The position numbers were made by a program, and so were the translations under genes. A stretch of DNA of 64,000 nucleotides from contig NZ_SKCD01000020.1 of the NCBI RefSeq assembly GCF_006542765.1, positions 1 to 64,000 on the forward strand, written 5' to 3'. Source of the stretch: Paenibacillus luteus. GTDB lineage: Bacteria; Bacillota; Bacilli; Paenibacillales; Paenibacillaceae. Positions 36,086 through 44,827 of the stretch are shown one piece after another; the stretch's first letter is position 1; every line of letters starts with the position of its first letter. A model generated the notes under the pieces. That model was not told the DNA's origin. It did no database searches and was given only the letters and a program-made list of their open reading frames with translations.

Positions 36086-37105
36086 ATGAACGGTAATTTC
36101 GCAAGCCGGTTATTCACCGGATTGGTAATCATTGCAGTTGGCCTATTGTTTTTGCTAAGGCAAACAGGTCATGTGACCTTTGATATTGGCGATCTTTTCT
36201 CTACTTATTGGCCTGTTATTCTTATTATAGTCGGAATCCGCGGCTTGCTTTCAAACCGATCGAACGGTTCAGGCTCAAGCTGGTGGGGAGCGGTCGTTCT
36301 GCTGATCGGTTTTGTCTTTCTGGGCCGCAATCTGGAGTTGTTCTCTTGGTCTATAGGAGACATCGTTCCTTATATTTGGCCAGTGGCCGTTATTTTAATC
36401 GGAATTAATCTCATCTGGAAACCAAAATCCAAGCGGTATGAGCCGCCTGAGGATGATTGGAAATCATACCGTCCTTTTGCGGAAGATGCATCAGTTCCCC
36501 CGGCACCTCCGCTGCATCCTGACCCTACAAAAGAACCGGTCGGCGCGCAGCATCAGGAGGAGAAGCAAGCAGGCGGGAAATCTAACGGCTATGAGGGCAT
36601 CAATTTAAAGAAGAAGGATTATAAGGAATGGAAGAATCATTATAAGCAGGAATACAAGAAAAACTCGCAGGAGTGGAAACGGAATCACAAAGAGCATGTC
36701 GAGTGGTGGAACCATGGCGATTCGAATGTGCAGACCAGATCCGGTTTTATTGGCGATATTCATATCGGCCAGGATTACTGGGATTTGAAGCCGCTGAATA
36801 TCTCACATTTCATAGGGGACACGGTGCTGGATCTGACGAAAGCACAGGTATCTCCGGGCGAGACAAAAATTAATGTGTCTTCTTTTATCGGAGATGTGAA
36901 GGTGTACGTGCCAAATGATTATGAGGTTGGCGTGCAGGTCATTTCAAGCGCGTTTATCGGAGACGTGAAGATATTGGGACAGAAAGAGGGTGGCATGTTC
37001 ACGAATATTAATATTCAATCGCCTTCCTATCAGGAATCGGACAAAAAAATCAAGCTGATCGTCAGTACGTTTATTGGTGATGTTCGTGTCACGAAGGTAG
37101 GGTGA
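36086..37105 (+). CDS. liaF: LiaF-like membrane regulator
   Basis: 339 aa. Two paired helices near the N-terminus (LFTGLVIIAVGLLFLL and the two TYWPVILIIVG / YIWPVAVILIG segments) form the toast-rack-type membrane part. A charged Lys/Glu linker follows (residues about 125-210). The C-terminal LiaF domain has five FIGD repeats, one per beta-helix turn. LiaF inhibits the LiaSR two-component system in the absence of cell-envelope stress. ATG 36086 follows AAGGAG; upstream in-frame ATGs lack a ribosome site. First gene of liaFSR. Confidence 0.9.
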   Translation: MNGNFASRLFTGLVIIAVGLLFLLRQTGHVTFDIGDLFSTYWPVILIIVGIRGLLSNRSNGSGSSWWGAVVLLIGFVFLGRNLELFSWSIGDIVPYIWPVAVILIGINLIWKPKSKRYEPPEDDWKSYRPFAEDASVPPAPPLHPDPTKEPVGAQHQEEKQAGGKSNGYEGINLKKKDYKEWKNHYKQEYKKNSQEWKRNHKEHVEWWNHGDSNVQTRSGFIGDIHIGQDYWDLKPLNISHFIGDTVLDLTKAQVSPGETKINVSSFIGDVKVYVPNDYEVGVQVISSAFIGDVKILGQKEGGMFTNINIQSPSYQESDKKIKLIVSTFIGDVRVTKVG

Positions 37106-37111
37106 CCTCAC

Positions 37112-38149
37112 ATGATGGTTCGATTGCTACGGAGCGGGAAATGGGAGCTCATTGGAATGTTTGTCATTGCCTCGGTTACCGCATTTTTTCTCGGAGCGGT
37201 GGCCTGGAATGGATTTGCCGCTGATACAGGAAAGACGGAAGTGCGCCTGGTGGCCGCCTCCGTCTTCCTGCTTGTGAGCGCAGCTTTTGGCTATTGGGCA
37301 GCGCAGCGTATCGGGCGGCGGATTGATACACTGCATTTGTCGCTCAAGCAGGCCTCCAATGGGAATTTTGGCGTTCGAATCACAGAGAGCGGCCATAACT
37401 CGTTTGTTGAGGTATATAGAGAATTCAATGAGCTGGCAGAGCAGATGGAAGACAAGATGAAGTGGCTGCAAATGCGCGGCGAGGAATATGTCATGACCGA
37501 GTCCGCTTCCAATGAAGCGGCAGTTCTTGAAGAGCGGAAGCGGCTTGCAAGGGATTTGCATGACACGGTGAGCCAACAGCTTTTTGCAATCCATATGTGC
37601 GCTTCGTCGCTTCCAAAGCTTCAGCAGGTCGATCGCGAACGTGCGGATTCCGTGCTTGAGCAGCTTGTGAATATGTCGAACCTAGCACAGAAGCAGATGA
37701 GAAATTTCATTGCGCAGCTGCGCCCTATGGAGCTGGAGGGAAGGACATTATATGAAGCGCTCGATAAATGGTTTCCGGATTATTGCCGGCAAAACAACCT
37801 TCAAGGAGAGCTCGAGTGGCGGATGAAGGAGCATTTGTCAGAGGCGATGGAGCATCAGTTTTTCCTTATCGTGCAGGAAGCGATGGCTAACGTTGTGAAA
37901 CATGCGGGAGCATCCGGATGCACGCTTTCAATTGCGGATAATGAACGGCAGGTCGTCATGATTTTGCAGGATGATGGCGTTGGCTTTAAAGCTGATGAGG
38001 TCAAGCGTGGTTCTTACGGACTTTCAACGATGCAAGAGCGTGCGCAGAAGCTTGGCGGAGCGGCAGAAATATGGAGCAAGCCCGGAGGCGGGACGAGGGT
38101 GAAAGTAACGATACCTAAAATGTTGCGGGGGAGCATGAACCATGAGTGA
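37112..38149 (+). CDS. liaS: Sensor histidine kinase LiaS
   Basis: 345 aa. Two helices (about residues 13-35 and 44-66) flank a very short loop, so it is an intramembrane-sensing kinase. A HAMP domain follows, then HisKA_3 with the phospho-acceptor His in RDLHDTVSQQ, and an HATPase domain (DDGVGFKADEVKRGSYGL). It senses envelope damage together with LiaF. It starts 6 bases after liaF and overlaps liaR by 8 bases. Confidence 0.92.
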   Translation: MMVRLLRSGKWELIGMFVIASVTAFFLGAVAWNGFAADTGKTEVRLVAASVFLLVSAAFGYWAAQRIGRRIDTLHLSLKQASNGNFGVRITESGHNSFVEVYREFNELAEQMEDKMKWLQMRGEEYVMTESASNEAAVLEERKRLARDLHDTVSQQLFAIHMCASSLPKLQQVDRERADSVLEQLVNMSNLAQKQMRNFIAQLRPMELEGRTLYEALDKWFPDYCRQNNLQGELEWRMKEHLSEAMEHQFFLIVQEAMANVVKHAGASGCTLSIADNERQVVMILQDDGVGFKADEVKRGSYGLSTMQERAQKLGGAAEIWSKPGGGTRVKVTIPKMLRGSMNHE

Positions 38150-38807
38150 GGCTGAACTTATAAAAATTATGATCGTGGATGACCATGATATGGTAAGAAC
38201 GGGGCTTCGCACCTATCTAATGCTGGAGCCAAAATTTGAGGTTATTGCCGAAGCAAGCACCGGACAAGCGGCCATCGATCTGTTGGCAGAGAGTCCTGAG
38301 GAGAAACGGCCTCAAATTATACTAATGGATCTGATGATGCCCGGGATGGACGGGATCGAAGCGACGAGAGCGATCGTTGCGAAGTTCCCGACAATGAAAA
38401 TCGTCATGCTGACCAGTTTTCTGGAGGATGACAAAGTGTATGGCGCAATAGAGGCGGGGGCGGTCAGCTATGTGCTCAAAACCGTGTCTGCGGAAGAGCT
38501 TATCTATGCAATTAGCGGAGCGTTCAAGGGTATGCCGGTCATGACTGCCGATGTATCTCAAGCGTTAACGAGAGGCCTAAGGCAGCGCACGGCGCAATCC
38601 GGTGATGAGGGACTTACGGAGCGTGAGAAGGAAGTGCTTCTGCTTATTGCGGATGGGCAATCGAACAAAGAGATTGCCGAAGAACTCCATATTAGCATCA
38701 AAACGGTAAAAACCCATGTGAGCAATCTATTGATGAAATGCGAGCTGGACGATCGTACGCAGCTTGCCGTCCTCGCTCACCGCAAGGGCTGGGCGAATCG
38801 CACATAA
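38142..38807 (+). CDS. liaR: Response regulator LiaR (NarL/FixJ family)
   Basis: 221 aa. Receiver domain with acidic DD at IVDDHDMV and the phospho-Asp in LMDLMMPGMDG. The C-terminal LuxR-type helix-turn-helix has LTEREKEVLLLIADGQSNKEIAEELHISIKTV as its signature region. The start overlaps the end of liaS, indicating coupled translation. It should activate envelope-stress genes and probably its own operon. Confidence 0.92.
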   Translation: MSEAELIKIMIVDDHDMVRTGLRTYLMLEPKFEVIAEASTGQAAIDLLAESPEEKRPQIILMDLMMPGMDGIEATRAIVAKFPTMKIVMLTSFLEDDKVYGAIEAGAVSYVLKTVSAEELIYAISGAFKGMPVMTADVSQALTRGLRQRTAQSGDEGLTEREKEVLLLIADGQSNKEIAEELHISIKTVKTHVSNLLMKCELDDRTQLAVLAHRKGWANRT

Positions 38808-38884
38808 AGGAAATGCTGGCAGGGCAGACTAGTTACTAGCGATAACAAGAAATAGCTAATAGCTAGTGTAAAGGGGCAGCTGTC

Positions 38885-39298
38885 ATGATACCGATCACGT
38901 CCGTGCTGGAGTCACGGGAGCAACATTTTACGGAGATGAAGGAGCTGCTGGAGACGCAGCAGTTTACGCTGGGCGGCAATTGGGAATACGATGGAGGTTC
39001 CTTTGACCGCTCGCTTGATGAGGAACATAAAGTATGGCTTCGCATTCCATTTGAAGTCATCGCCGGTCATATTGATAATGAAGAAGCTGACGATGAAGCT
39101 ACGATAAAGGTAGGCACGCCCTATGTTCTGAAACATTTATATCGGGAAGGCAACGACCCAGAGGCATCCGTACGCGTGGTCGGCGCATTGTTTGACCAGT
39201 TCCAGTCTCCCTCCAATCCAGATGCGGAGGTTGAATCGCAATGGATTGACCGAGCGAAGCAAGCGCTGAATGAGGTTGAACAGCTATTCCCTCACTAA
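38885..39298 (+). CDS. YugN-family protein
   Basis: 137-aa soluble protein with the family's opening segment FTLGGNWEYDGGSFDRSLDE and GTPYVLKHLYREGND in the middle. YugN-like proteins are widespread in Bacillales and of unknown function. The ribosome site is weak (GGGGCAG). It lies 77 bases after liaR and before a terminator, possibly read through from lia. Confidence 0.75.
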   Translation: MIPITSVLESREQHFTEMKELLETQQFTLGGNWEYDGGSFDRSLDEEHKVWLRIPFEVIAGHIDNEEADDEATIKVGTPYVLKHLYREGNDPEASVRVVGALFDQFQSPSNPDAEVESQWIDRAKQALNEVEQLFPH

Positions 39299-39323
39299 GC
39301 GTTTTTTCAAGCATAATTGAGTA

Positions 39324-39362
39324 AAAAAAACGTGCCAAAATTCCATTTGGTACGTTTTTTTT
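39324..39362 (+). terminator. Terminator of the yugN-like gene
   Basis: AAAACGTGCCAAA pairs with TTTGGTACGTTTT, followed by a long T-run. Confidence 0.9.
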
Positions 39363-39368
39363 ATTTCT

Positions 39369-39404
39369 GTTTAAATTCCTTTTAAGTTTGTTTTAAGGTA
39401 GAAT
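39369..39404 (+). promoter_or_regulatory. htrA promoter with tandem response-regulator-like boxes
   Basis: A heptamer (G/T)TTTAA(A/G) recurs at 39369, 39380 and 39391 with an 11-base period, overlapping where the -35 should be. TAGAAT (39399-39404) is the -10. Direct repeats in helical phase next to a weak -35 are typical of activation by an OmpR/PhoB-type regulator; the one encoded at 41264 is the obvious candidate. Confidence 0.5.
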
Positions 39405-39495
39405 GTGCATGATAGAACTATATCAAATGAACATGCGCCTACGCACGAGCGGCTATTGGAGCATGATGGAATAATATTCAAGGAGGAGAACGAAC

Positions 39496-41175
39496 ATGGA
39501 CGATCAGAACAAAAAGGACTTTGATGATTTTTTTCGCAAAAACGATGAAGAGCTTGGTGGGGCTGAAAGCAGCGGAAACGAAGTGAAAGCGGACCCGGAT
39601 CTGACGAAGGAGGCTGCGGACCAATCGGCTAAGCCCTCTTACTACTATTCTTATGGCCCGTTCAAAGCCAATTCGCAGGAAAACGGTGCTTCTTCCTCGT
39701 CGGATCATGAGATTGAAAGACCTAAGCTGATTCAGGACCAGCCTTACGGCAATACAGGCAGCTCTGCTTCTTCGTCCTTCAGCCAAGCGCCCGAAGGACA
39801 GGATGATTCGTTCAGCGAGCCGGCTCAGCCAGCGCCAAGAGCGCCGCAGCAGTCGCAAATTCGCTCGTTTACGCCATCCCCAGCATCCTCCAAGGGGCCG
39901 TGGCAGGTACGTGAGCCTAAACGGACTTCCTTTAAATCGATGTTTATTTCGTTTCTTGCAGGTGTGCTGCTTGTAGGGTCACTGATGTATACGGCCGATA
40001 TCAACAACTGGTTTACGAAGGAGCAGGCATTGACGGCTAATTCGCAGTCGAGCGGAAGCGGTGCTGGAACTGCGGCTTCAACGGGAACAACTAGCAATGG
40101 GGGAGCAGCTACGGTTGCTGCAAGACCGGATAACATTGCGCAGTTGTTCGAAACGGCAAGCCCCGCAGTTGTGAAGATCGAAACTTTCGTCAATACGGCG
40201 AAGCGCAGCAATAGCGGAAGCATGCTGGACGACTCGTTCTTCCGTCAATTTTTTGGCGATAGCTACCCAGGTACTCAGCAGCCAGAGAGCGGTCAAAGCG
40301 AACAGGGGCAAATGCAGCAATCAGGCATCGGTACCGGATTTTTCTTCGACGCGAGCGGCTACATCTTAACGAATCAGCATGTGATTGGTGAATCGGATCA
40401 AATTAAGGTCATCGTTCAAGGCTACGATGAGCCATTCACTGCCGAATTGCTTGGTTCAAGCTATGATTTGGATTTGGCTGTTCTCAAAGTAACAGGAGAC
40501 AAAGCGTTCCCTACACTTCCGCTAGGAAATTCCGATAACATTAATATCGGCGATTGGGTAGTAGCGATTGGTAACCCATACGGATTCGACCACACGGTAA
40601 CGGTAGGCGTACTTAGCGCGAAAGAGCGTCCAATCGATATTCAGGATTCGGCGGGAGAGCGTAAATACGAGCACTTGCTGCAAACGGATGCTTCTATCAA
40701 TCCTGGTAATTCGGGCGGTCCGCTGCTGAATGTAAACGGCGAGGTTGTAGGCATTAATACGGCGGTCAGCTCGCAGGCACAGGGCATTGGCTTTGCCATT
40801 CCGACAAGCACGATCCAAGAAGTATTGGAGAACTTGAAAAACAATAAGGATATTCCTAAGCCGGCAGTACCGTTCATCGGAGCTGAGCTGAGAGATGTTA
40901 CCGAGGATATCGCGAAGCAGCTGGGCATGGATAAGGTTGAAGGCTCGATTGTTCAAAATGTATACTATAATTCACCTGCTTATCTTGGCGGCTTGCAGCA
41001 GTTTGATGTCATTACAGGCATCGATGGCAAGAAATATGCGAATACGCAAGGGTTAATTGATGGAATTAAAGAAAAAGCGGTCGGTGACAAGATCCAATTA
41101 AACGTTATTCGTAAAGGCAGCGCCGTGAATGTCGAGGTTGAAATCGGCGACAAAAATACGTTTAATGCCGGATAA
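39496..41175 (+). CDS. Membrane-anchored HtrA-type serine protease
   Basis: 559 aa. A long disordered acidic cytoplasmic N-terminus (about 1-145) is followed by one helix near 150-170 (FISFLAGVLLVGSLMYTADI). The trypsin-like domain has His in LTNQHVIG, Asp in YDLDLAVLKV and Ser in NPGNSGGPLL. A C-terminal PDZ domain covers about 455-550. It degrades misfolded exported proteins outside the membrane. In Bacillus, HtrA genes are induced by CssRS; a two-component pair follows immediately here. Acquired name HtrA/DegP family; the exact paralogue is undecided. Confidence 0.92.
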   Translation: MDDQNKKDFDDFFRKNDEELGGAESSGNEVKADPDLTKEAADQSAKPSYYYSYGPFKANSQENGASSSSDHEIERPKLIQDQPYGNTGSSASSSFSQAPEGQDDSFSEPAQPAPRAPQQSQIRSFTPSPASSKGPWQVREPKRTSFKSMFISFLAGVLLVGSLMYTADINNWFTKEQALTANSQSSGSGAGTAASTGTTSNGGAATVAARPDNIAQLFETASPAVVKIETFVNTAKRSNSGSMLDDSFFRQFFGDSYPGTQQPESGQSEQGQMQQSGIGTGFFFDASGYILTNQHVIGESDQIKVIVQGYDEPFTAELLGSSYDLDLAVLKVTGDKAFPTLPLGNSDNINIGDWVVAIGNPYGFDHTVTVGVLSAKERPIDIQDSAGERKYEHLLQTDASINPGNSGGPLLNVNGEVVGINTAVSSQAQGIGFAIPTSTIQEVLENLKNNKDIPKPAVPFIGAELRDVTEDIAKQLGMDKVEGSIVQNVYYNSPAYLGGLQQFDVITGIDGKKYANTQGLIDGIKEKAVGDKIQLNVIRKGSAVNVEVEIGDKNTFNAG

Positions 41176-41206
41176 GGCGTACCATTAGTAAGACCAGTAT
41201 GAAAAA

Positions 41207-41239
41207 AACGCAGAGAGACAGCAGGCTCTGCGTTTTTTG
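41207..41239 (+). terminator. Terminator of htrA
   Basis: AACGCAGAG...CTCTGCGTT followed by TTTTG. Confidence 0.85.
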
Positions 41240-41263
41240 TTGCAAATCGAGGGGGACAAGCAG

Positions 41264-41956
41264 ATGAGACAGCATATTGTAGTGGTAGATGACGATGATA
41301 AAATTATTTCATTATTAAGAAGAAGCCTGGCTTTTGAGGGCTATGAGGTAACGACAGCATCCAATGGCATGGAGGGGCTTAAGGTGCTCCTTAAGACAGA
41401 GCCCGATTTACTTATCCTTGATGTGATGATGCCGCAGGTGGACGGCTGGGAAGTGTGCAGGCGCGTTCGCGAGAGCGGCAGCACGGTTCCGATCATGATG
41501 CTCACGGCGAAGGATGATGTCATCGACCGGGTGAAAGGCCTTGACCTTGGCGCTGATGACTATCTTGTGAAGCCATTTGCGTTGGAGGAGCTGCTTGCCA
41601 GAGCGCGCGCATTGCTGCGCCGCAAATCGGATAAGATTGAGCAATCAAGCAATCAGCTGCTGTACGAGGATTTGATCCTTGATATGGATGCCCGTGAAGC
41701 TATACGATCCGGACGCCGGATCGAACTGACGTCTAAGGAGTATGACTTGCTGCTCCTGTTTATGCAAAATCCTCGCCGCGTGCTTACGCGCGATGCGATC
41801 ATGGAAAAAATTTGGGGCTATGACTTCAGCGGGGAATCTAACGTGCTTGAGGTCTACATCGCGATGCTGCGCCAAAAGGTAGAGGACGGAGGCAAAAATC
41901 GGCTTATCCAGACGGTTCGCGGCACCGGCTACGTGCTTCGCGGAGAGGCAGGTTAA
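41264..41956 (+). CDS. OmpR-family response regulator
   Basis: 230 aa. Receiver domain (VVVDDDDKI; phospho-Asp in LLILDVMMPQVDGWE; LVKPF switch) and a winged-helix trans_reg_C domain ending IQTVRGTGYVLRG. Start ATG 41264 with GAGGGGGA upstream; the in-frame start at 41237 lies in the terminator. It is paired with the kinase 4 bases downstream and placed after htrA, suggesting a CssR-like secretion-stress role (inference). Confidence 0.9.
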   Translation: MRQHIVVVDDDDKIISLLRRSLAFEGYEVTTASNGMEGLKVLLKTEPDLLILDVMMPQVDGWEVCRRVRESGSTVPIMMLTAKDDVIDRVKGLDLGADDYLVKPFALEELLARARALLRRKSDKIEQSSNQLLYEDLILDMDAREAIRSGRRIELTSKEYDLLLLFMQNPRRVLTRDAIMEKIWGYDFSGESNVLEVYIAMLRQKVEDGGKNRLIQTVRGTGYVLRGEAG

Positions 41957-41960
41957 GCAT

Positions 41961-43487
41961 ATGTCTATTCGGCTTAGGCTAACGCTTTGGTATTCGGGCT
42001 TGCTTGCGGTTACTTTATTGGTGTTTGGCGTGACGATTTATTTATTTATCAATTGGAATACGTACACAGATTTAAAGGAACAGCTTAAAGTACAGGATCG
42101 TAATATTGTAGTCACGGGCGGAACAAATTTTTTGGATCAACTTGATCTTGATCTGGATAGCAGACAATCAAGAATTGAAGAAAAAGATATGTATATTCAA
42201 ATTGTTAATTATAGAGAAGGTGCTATCAAGCAATCATACAATTTGAGGGAACTGGACTTAGTGCTTCCTTATGCGGAAGCATCAACAAATCCTGAAAAAG
42301 GTATTATCAAATTACAAGTGGAAATTAATAAAAAAAAATATAATATGCTTGTTCATCAACGTCCACTCTATTTGAATAACGGAACATTAGTAGGCCTTCT
42401 TCAAGTAGGTGCTATTCCGTATAATGAAGAGAAATTTTTGCATGGTGTTCAAACGATACTTACTTTTTCATCTATTATTGTTGTCTTGATCGCCTTCACC
42501 GTAGGCCTCTTTATTGCGCGCCAAGCGCTTCGTCCGATTGAGCGCGTGATTCGCTCTACCGAGCAAATCGAGAATGGTGCTGACCTCAGCGTACGGATTC
42601 CGGCGATGGGACCGAAGGATGAAATTGGCAGGCTTGTCAGTACGCTTAACGTCATGCTGGCCCGGCTAGAGATGGCTTATAACGAGCTGGATGAGGCTTA
42701 CAAAGCGCAGCGCCGATTCGTATCCGATGCCTCGCATGAGCTGCGGACGCCGCTCACGACCATTCGCGGCAATATTGAGCTGCTGGAGCGGATGTGGACG
42801 AAGGTGAGGGAGACCAATGAGAACTCCAGCACGGGGGAATGGCTGCCGCTCGATCTGGATCGCTGGGAAATGTCCAAAGAATCGATGAGCGATATTTCGG
42901 CTGAAGCAACGCGCATGAGCACGCTGGTCAATGATTTGCTAGCGCTTGCGAGAGCCGATGCGGGCTATACGATGGAGAAAACGCCGCTTGATCTTCTTCC
43001 GCTTACGGAAGAGGTAGTCCGTAGAGCGCATCTGCTTCCCCGTACGGCTGCTTGGAACGTTGGCGATCTGTCGGCGCTAGAAGAAGTTCGCGTTAATGCC
43101 AACCACAATTATTTGCAGCAGCTGTTGTTTATTTTTATTGAGAATGCCTTTAAGTATACGCAAGAGGGTTCGATCGAGCTTAGTGCGATCCGGAAGGGAA
43201 ATCAGATCGGCTTCGTTGTGGAGGATACCGGAATCGGGATGAATCCCGAGGAAATTCCGCATATCTTCGATCGGTTTTACCGTGCGGACGAATCCAGAGG
43301 CGTGACCGTGGGAACCGGGCTTGGATTATCGATTGCCAAATGGATTATTGATGAGCATCAAGGCTCTGTAGAAGTGACCACGCGTGAGGGGCATGGGACG
43401 AAGTTTACGATCTGGCTGCCAATAACCTTTTCTGACGCGTCTCATTCGTCTATAATAGTAGCAACGGATGAAATGAAGGAACTATGA
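41961..43487 (+). CDS. Sensor histidine kinase partner of the OmpR-family regulator
   Basis: 508 aa. Helix 1 about residues 7-30, an extracytoplasmic sensor of about 130 residues, helix 2 about 168-190, then HAMP. HisKA has the phospho-His in [19 protein letters not shown], and the HATPase domain has [29 protein letters not shown] and [12 protein letters not shown]. Codons in about 42030-42490 (the sensor and helix 2) are conspicuously A/T-rich, with runs such as AATAAAAAAAAATATAAT, unlike the GC-richer kinase core. This hints at a recombined sensor. Confidence 0.92.
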   Translation: MSIRLRLTLWYSGLLAVTLLVFGVTIYLFINWNTYTDLKEQLKVQDRNIVVTGGTNFLDQLDLDLDSRQSRIEEKDMYIQIVNYREGAIKQSYNLRELDLVLPYAEASTNPEKGIIKLQVEINKKKYNMLVHQRPLYLNNGTLVGLLQVGAIPYNEEKFLHGVQTILTFSSIIVVLIAFTVGLFIARQALRPIERVIRSTEQIENGADLSVRIPAMGPKDEIGRLVSTLNVMLARLEMAYNELDEAYKAQRRFVSDASHELRTPLTTIRGNIELLERMWTKVRETNENSSTGEWLPLDLDRWEMSKESMSDISAEATRMSTLVNDLLALARADAGYTMEKTPLDLLPLTEEVVRRAHLLPRTAAWNVGDLSALEEVRVNANHNYLQQLLFIFIENAFKYTQEGSIELSAIRKGNQIGFVVEDTGIGMNPEEIPHIFDRFYRADESRGVTVGTGLGLSIAKWIIDEHQGSVEVTTREGHGTKFTIWLPITFSDASHSSIIVATDEMKEL

Positions 43488-43524
43488 TTATGACGCATAT
43501 CCGGTCAGAAAGCAGGTGCAAGGA

Positions 43525-44511
43525 ATGGAAATCGTTAGAATATCACCGCGTGGCTATTGCTATGGCGTCGTCGATGCGATGGTGCTGGCTTTGCAGACGG
43601 TCAAAAACCTGGAGCTGCCCCGCCCTATCTATATATTAGGCATGATTGTTCATAATGCCCACGTCACGGAGGCTTTCGAGAAGGAAGGCGTAATTACGCT
43701 TGATGGCGCCAACCGTCTTGATATTTTGGATCAAATAGAGCAAGGTACCGTTATTTTCACGGCTCATGGCGTATCCCCTGAGGTGCGTGAGCGCGCTCGT
43801 GAGAAGGGCTTGTCAGTGGTTGACGCTACATGTCCGGACGTAACAAGAACCCATGATTTGATCCGCGCCAAATCAGCGGAAGGCTATCATATTATTTATA
43901 TTGGCAAGAAGGGCCATCCGGAACCAGAGGGTGCAATCGGCGTTGCGCCAGAGCAGGTTCATTTGATTGAACGTGAAGAGGAGATTGCTTCGCTTAGCAT
44001 CCCGGAAGGGAAAATTTTGATTACAAACCAAACGACGATGTCGCAATGGGATATTCGGCATATTATTAGCCAACTGCAAGAACGCTATCCGACAGCAGAG
44101 GTGCATAACGAGATTTGCCTTGCGACACAGGTTCGCCAAGAGGCCGTCGCTGAGCAGGCTGGCGAAGCTCAGCTCTGTATCGTTGTCGGCGATCCACGCA
44201 GCAACAACTCGAACAGGCTTGCCCAGGTTTCTGAGGAAATTGCTGGCGTGAGAGCTTATCGTGTTTCCGATGTATCAGAAATTGAGCAGGAGTGGCTAAA
44301 AGGAGTCGATCGGGTAGCCGTAACATCCGGTGCTTCGACACCAACACCGCTGACGAAAGAGGTCATTACCTATTTGGAGCAATATGACCACAACAATCCT
44401 GATACTTGGGAAATCCGTCGCACGGTGAATATGAATAAGCTGCTTCCGAATGTTCGGGTCAAGTCGGTAAGCACGGATTCCGCTACTGCAACAGCAGTGA
44501 AACCGGAATAA
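43525..44511 (+). CDS. ispH: 4-hydroxy-3-methylbut-2-enyl diphosphate reductase
   Basis: 328 aa. Last enzyme of the MEP isoprenoid pathway, a 4Fe-4S protein making IPP and DMAPP. The three cluster cysteines are in [13 protein letters not shown] and HNEICLATQ. His in IVHNAHV and TAHGVSP and the TNQTTMS loop bind diphosphate. ATG 43525 is chosen; GTG 43516 is in frame. It follows the kinase gene closely (37 bases), so it may be partly co-transcribed. A strong terminator follows. Confidence 0.95.
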   Translation: MEIVRISPRGYCYGVVDAMVLALQTVKNLELPRPIYILGMIVHNAHVTEAFEKEGVITLDGANRLDILDQIEQGTVIFTAHGVSPEVRERAREKGLSVVDATCPDVTRTHDLIRAKSAEGYHIIYIGKKGHPEPEGAIGVAPEQVHLIEREEEIASLSIPEGKILITNQTTMSQWDIRHIISQLQERYPTAEVHNEICLATQVRQEAVAEQAGEAQLCIVVGDPRSNNSNRLAQVSEEIAGVRAYRVSDVSEIEQEWLKGVDRVAVTSGASTPTPLTKEVITYLEQYDHNNPDTWEIRRTVNMNKLLPNVRVKSVSTDSATATAVKPE

Positions 44512-44531
44512 TTGAGGATGAGTCGTAGGAG

Positions 44532-44591
44532 GGGAAAATGTAGGTTTGCATGAGAGTAGAATCATGCGGAATATGTTTTCCCTTTTTTTTT
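44532..44591 (+). terminator. Terminator of ispH
   Basis: GGGAAAA...TTTTCCC enclosing GCATGA/TCATGC, followed by nine T. Confidence 0.88.
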
Positions 44592-44601
44592 GGCAAATGG
44601 G

Positions 44602-44630
44602 TTGACGAGATACGTCTCTTCTTGTATATT
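44602..44630 (+). promoter_or_regulatory. Promoter of the DAHP synthase gene
   Basis: TTGACG (44602-44607), 17 bases, TATATT (44625-44630). It predicts a leader of about 190 bases. Confidence 0.75.
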
Positions 44631-44730
44631 TACTTTAGTGATTAAAAGCATAAAAGCTACGAAGCATGAAAGCTATAAAGCGTATAAGCGTTGAAGCGCG
44701 AATGAAAGCGTGGACGGATGCTTGAAATTC

Positions 44731-44790
44731 AAGCCTTGCACTACATGAATAAGCCTTGCATCACATAAACAAGCCTATGCTTATGAAGTA
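44731..44790. repeat. Three 20-bp tandem repeats in the DAHP synthase leader
   Basis: AAGCCTTGCAxxACATxAAx at 44731 and 44751 and a diverged AAGCCTATGC copy at 44771 keep an exact 20-base period. Upstream (44648-44712) there is an irregular AAAGC/AAGCG-rich stretch. The area holds no supported ORF. Confidence 0.65.
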
Positions 44791-44827
44791 AGCAGGGCAT
44801 TACAAAAAACTATTAGGAGTGATCCCT

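Noticed and set aside
44666-44725. 19-codon leader peptide before DAHP synthase (one Trp)
   Set aside because: No ribosome site, no run of aromatic codons and no terminator/antiterminator pair.
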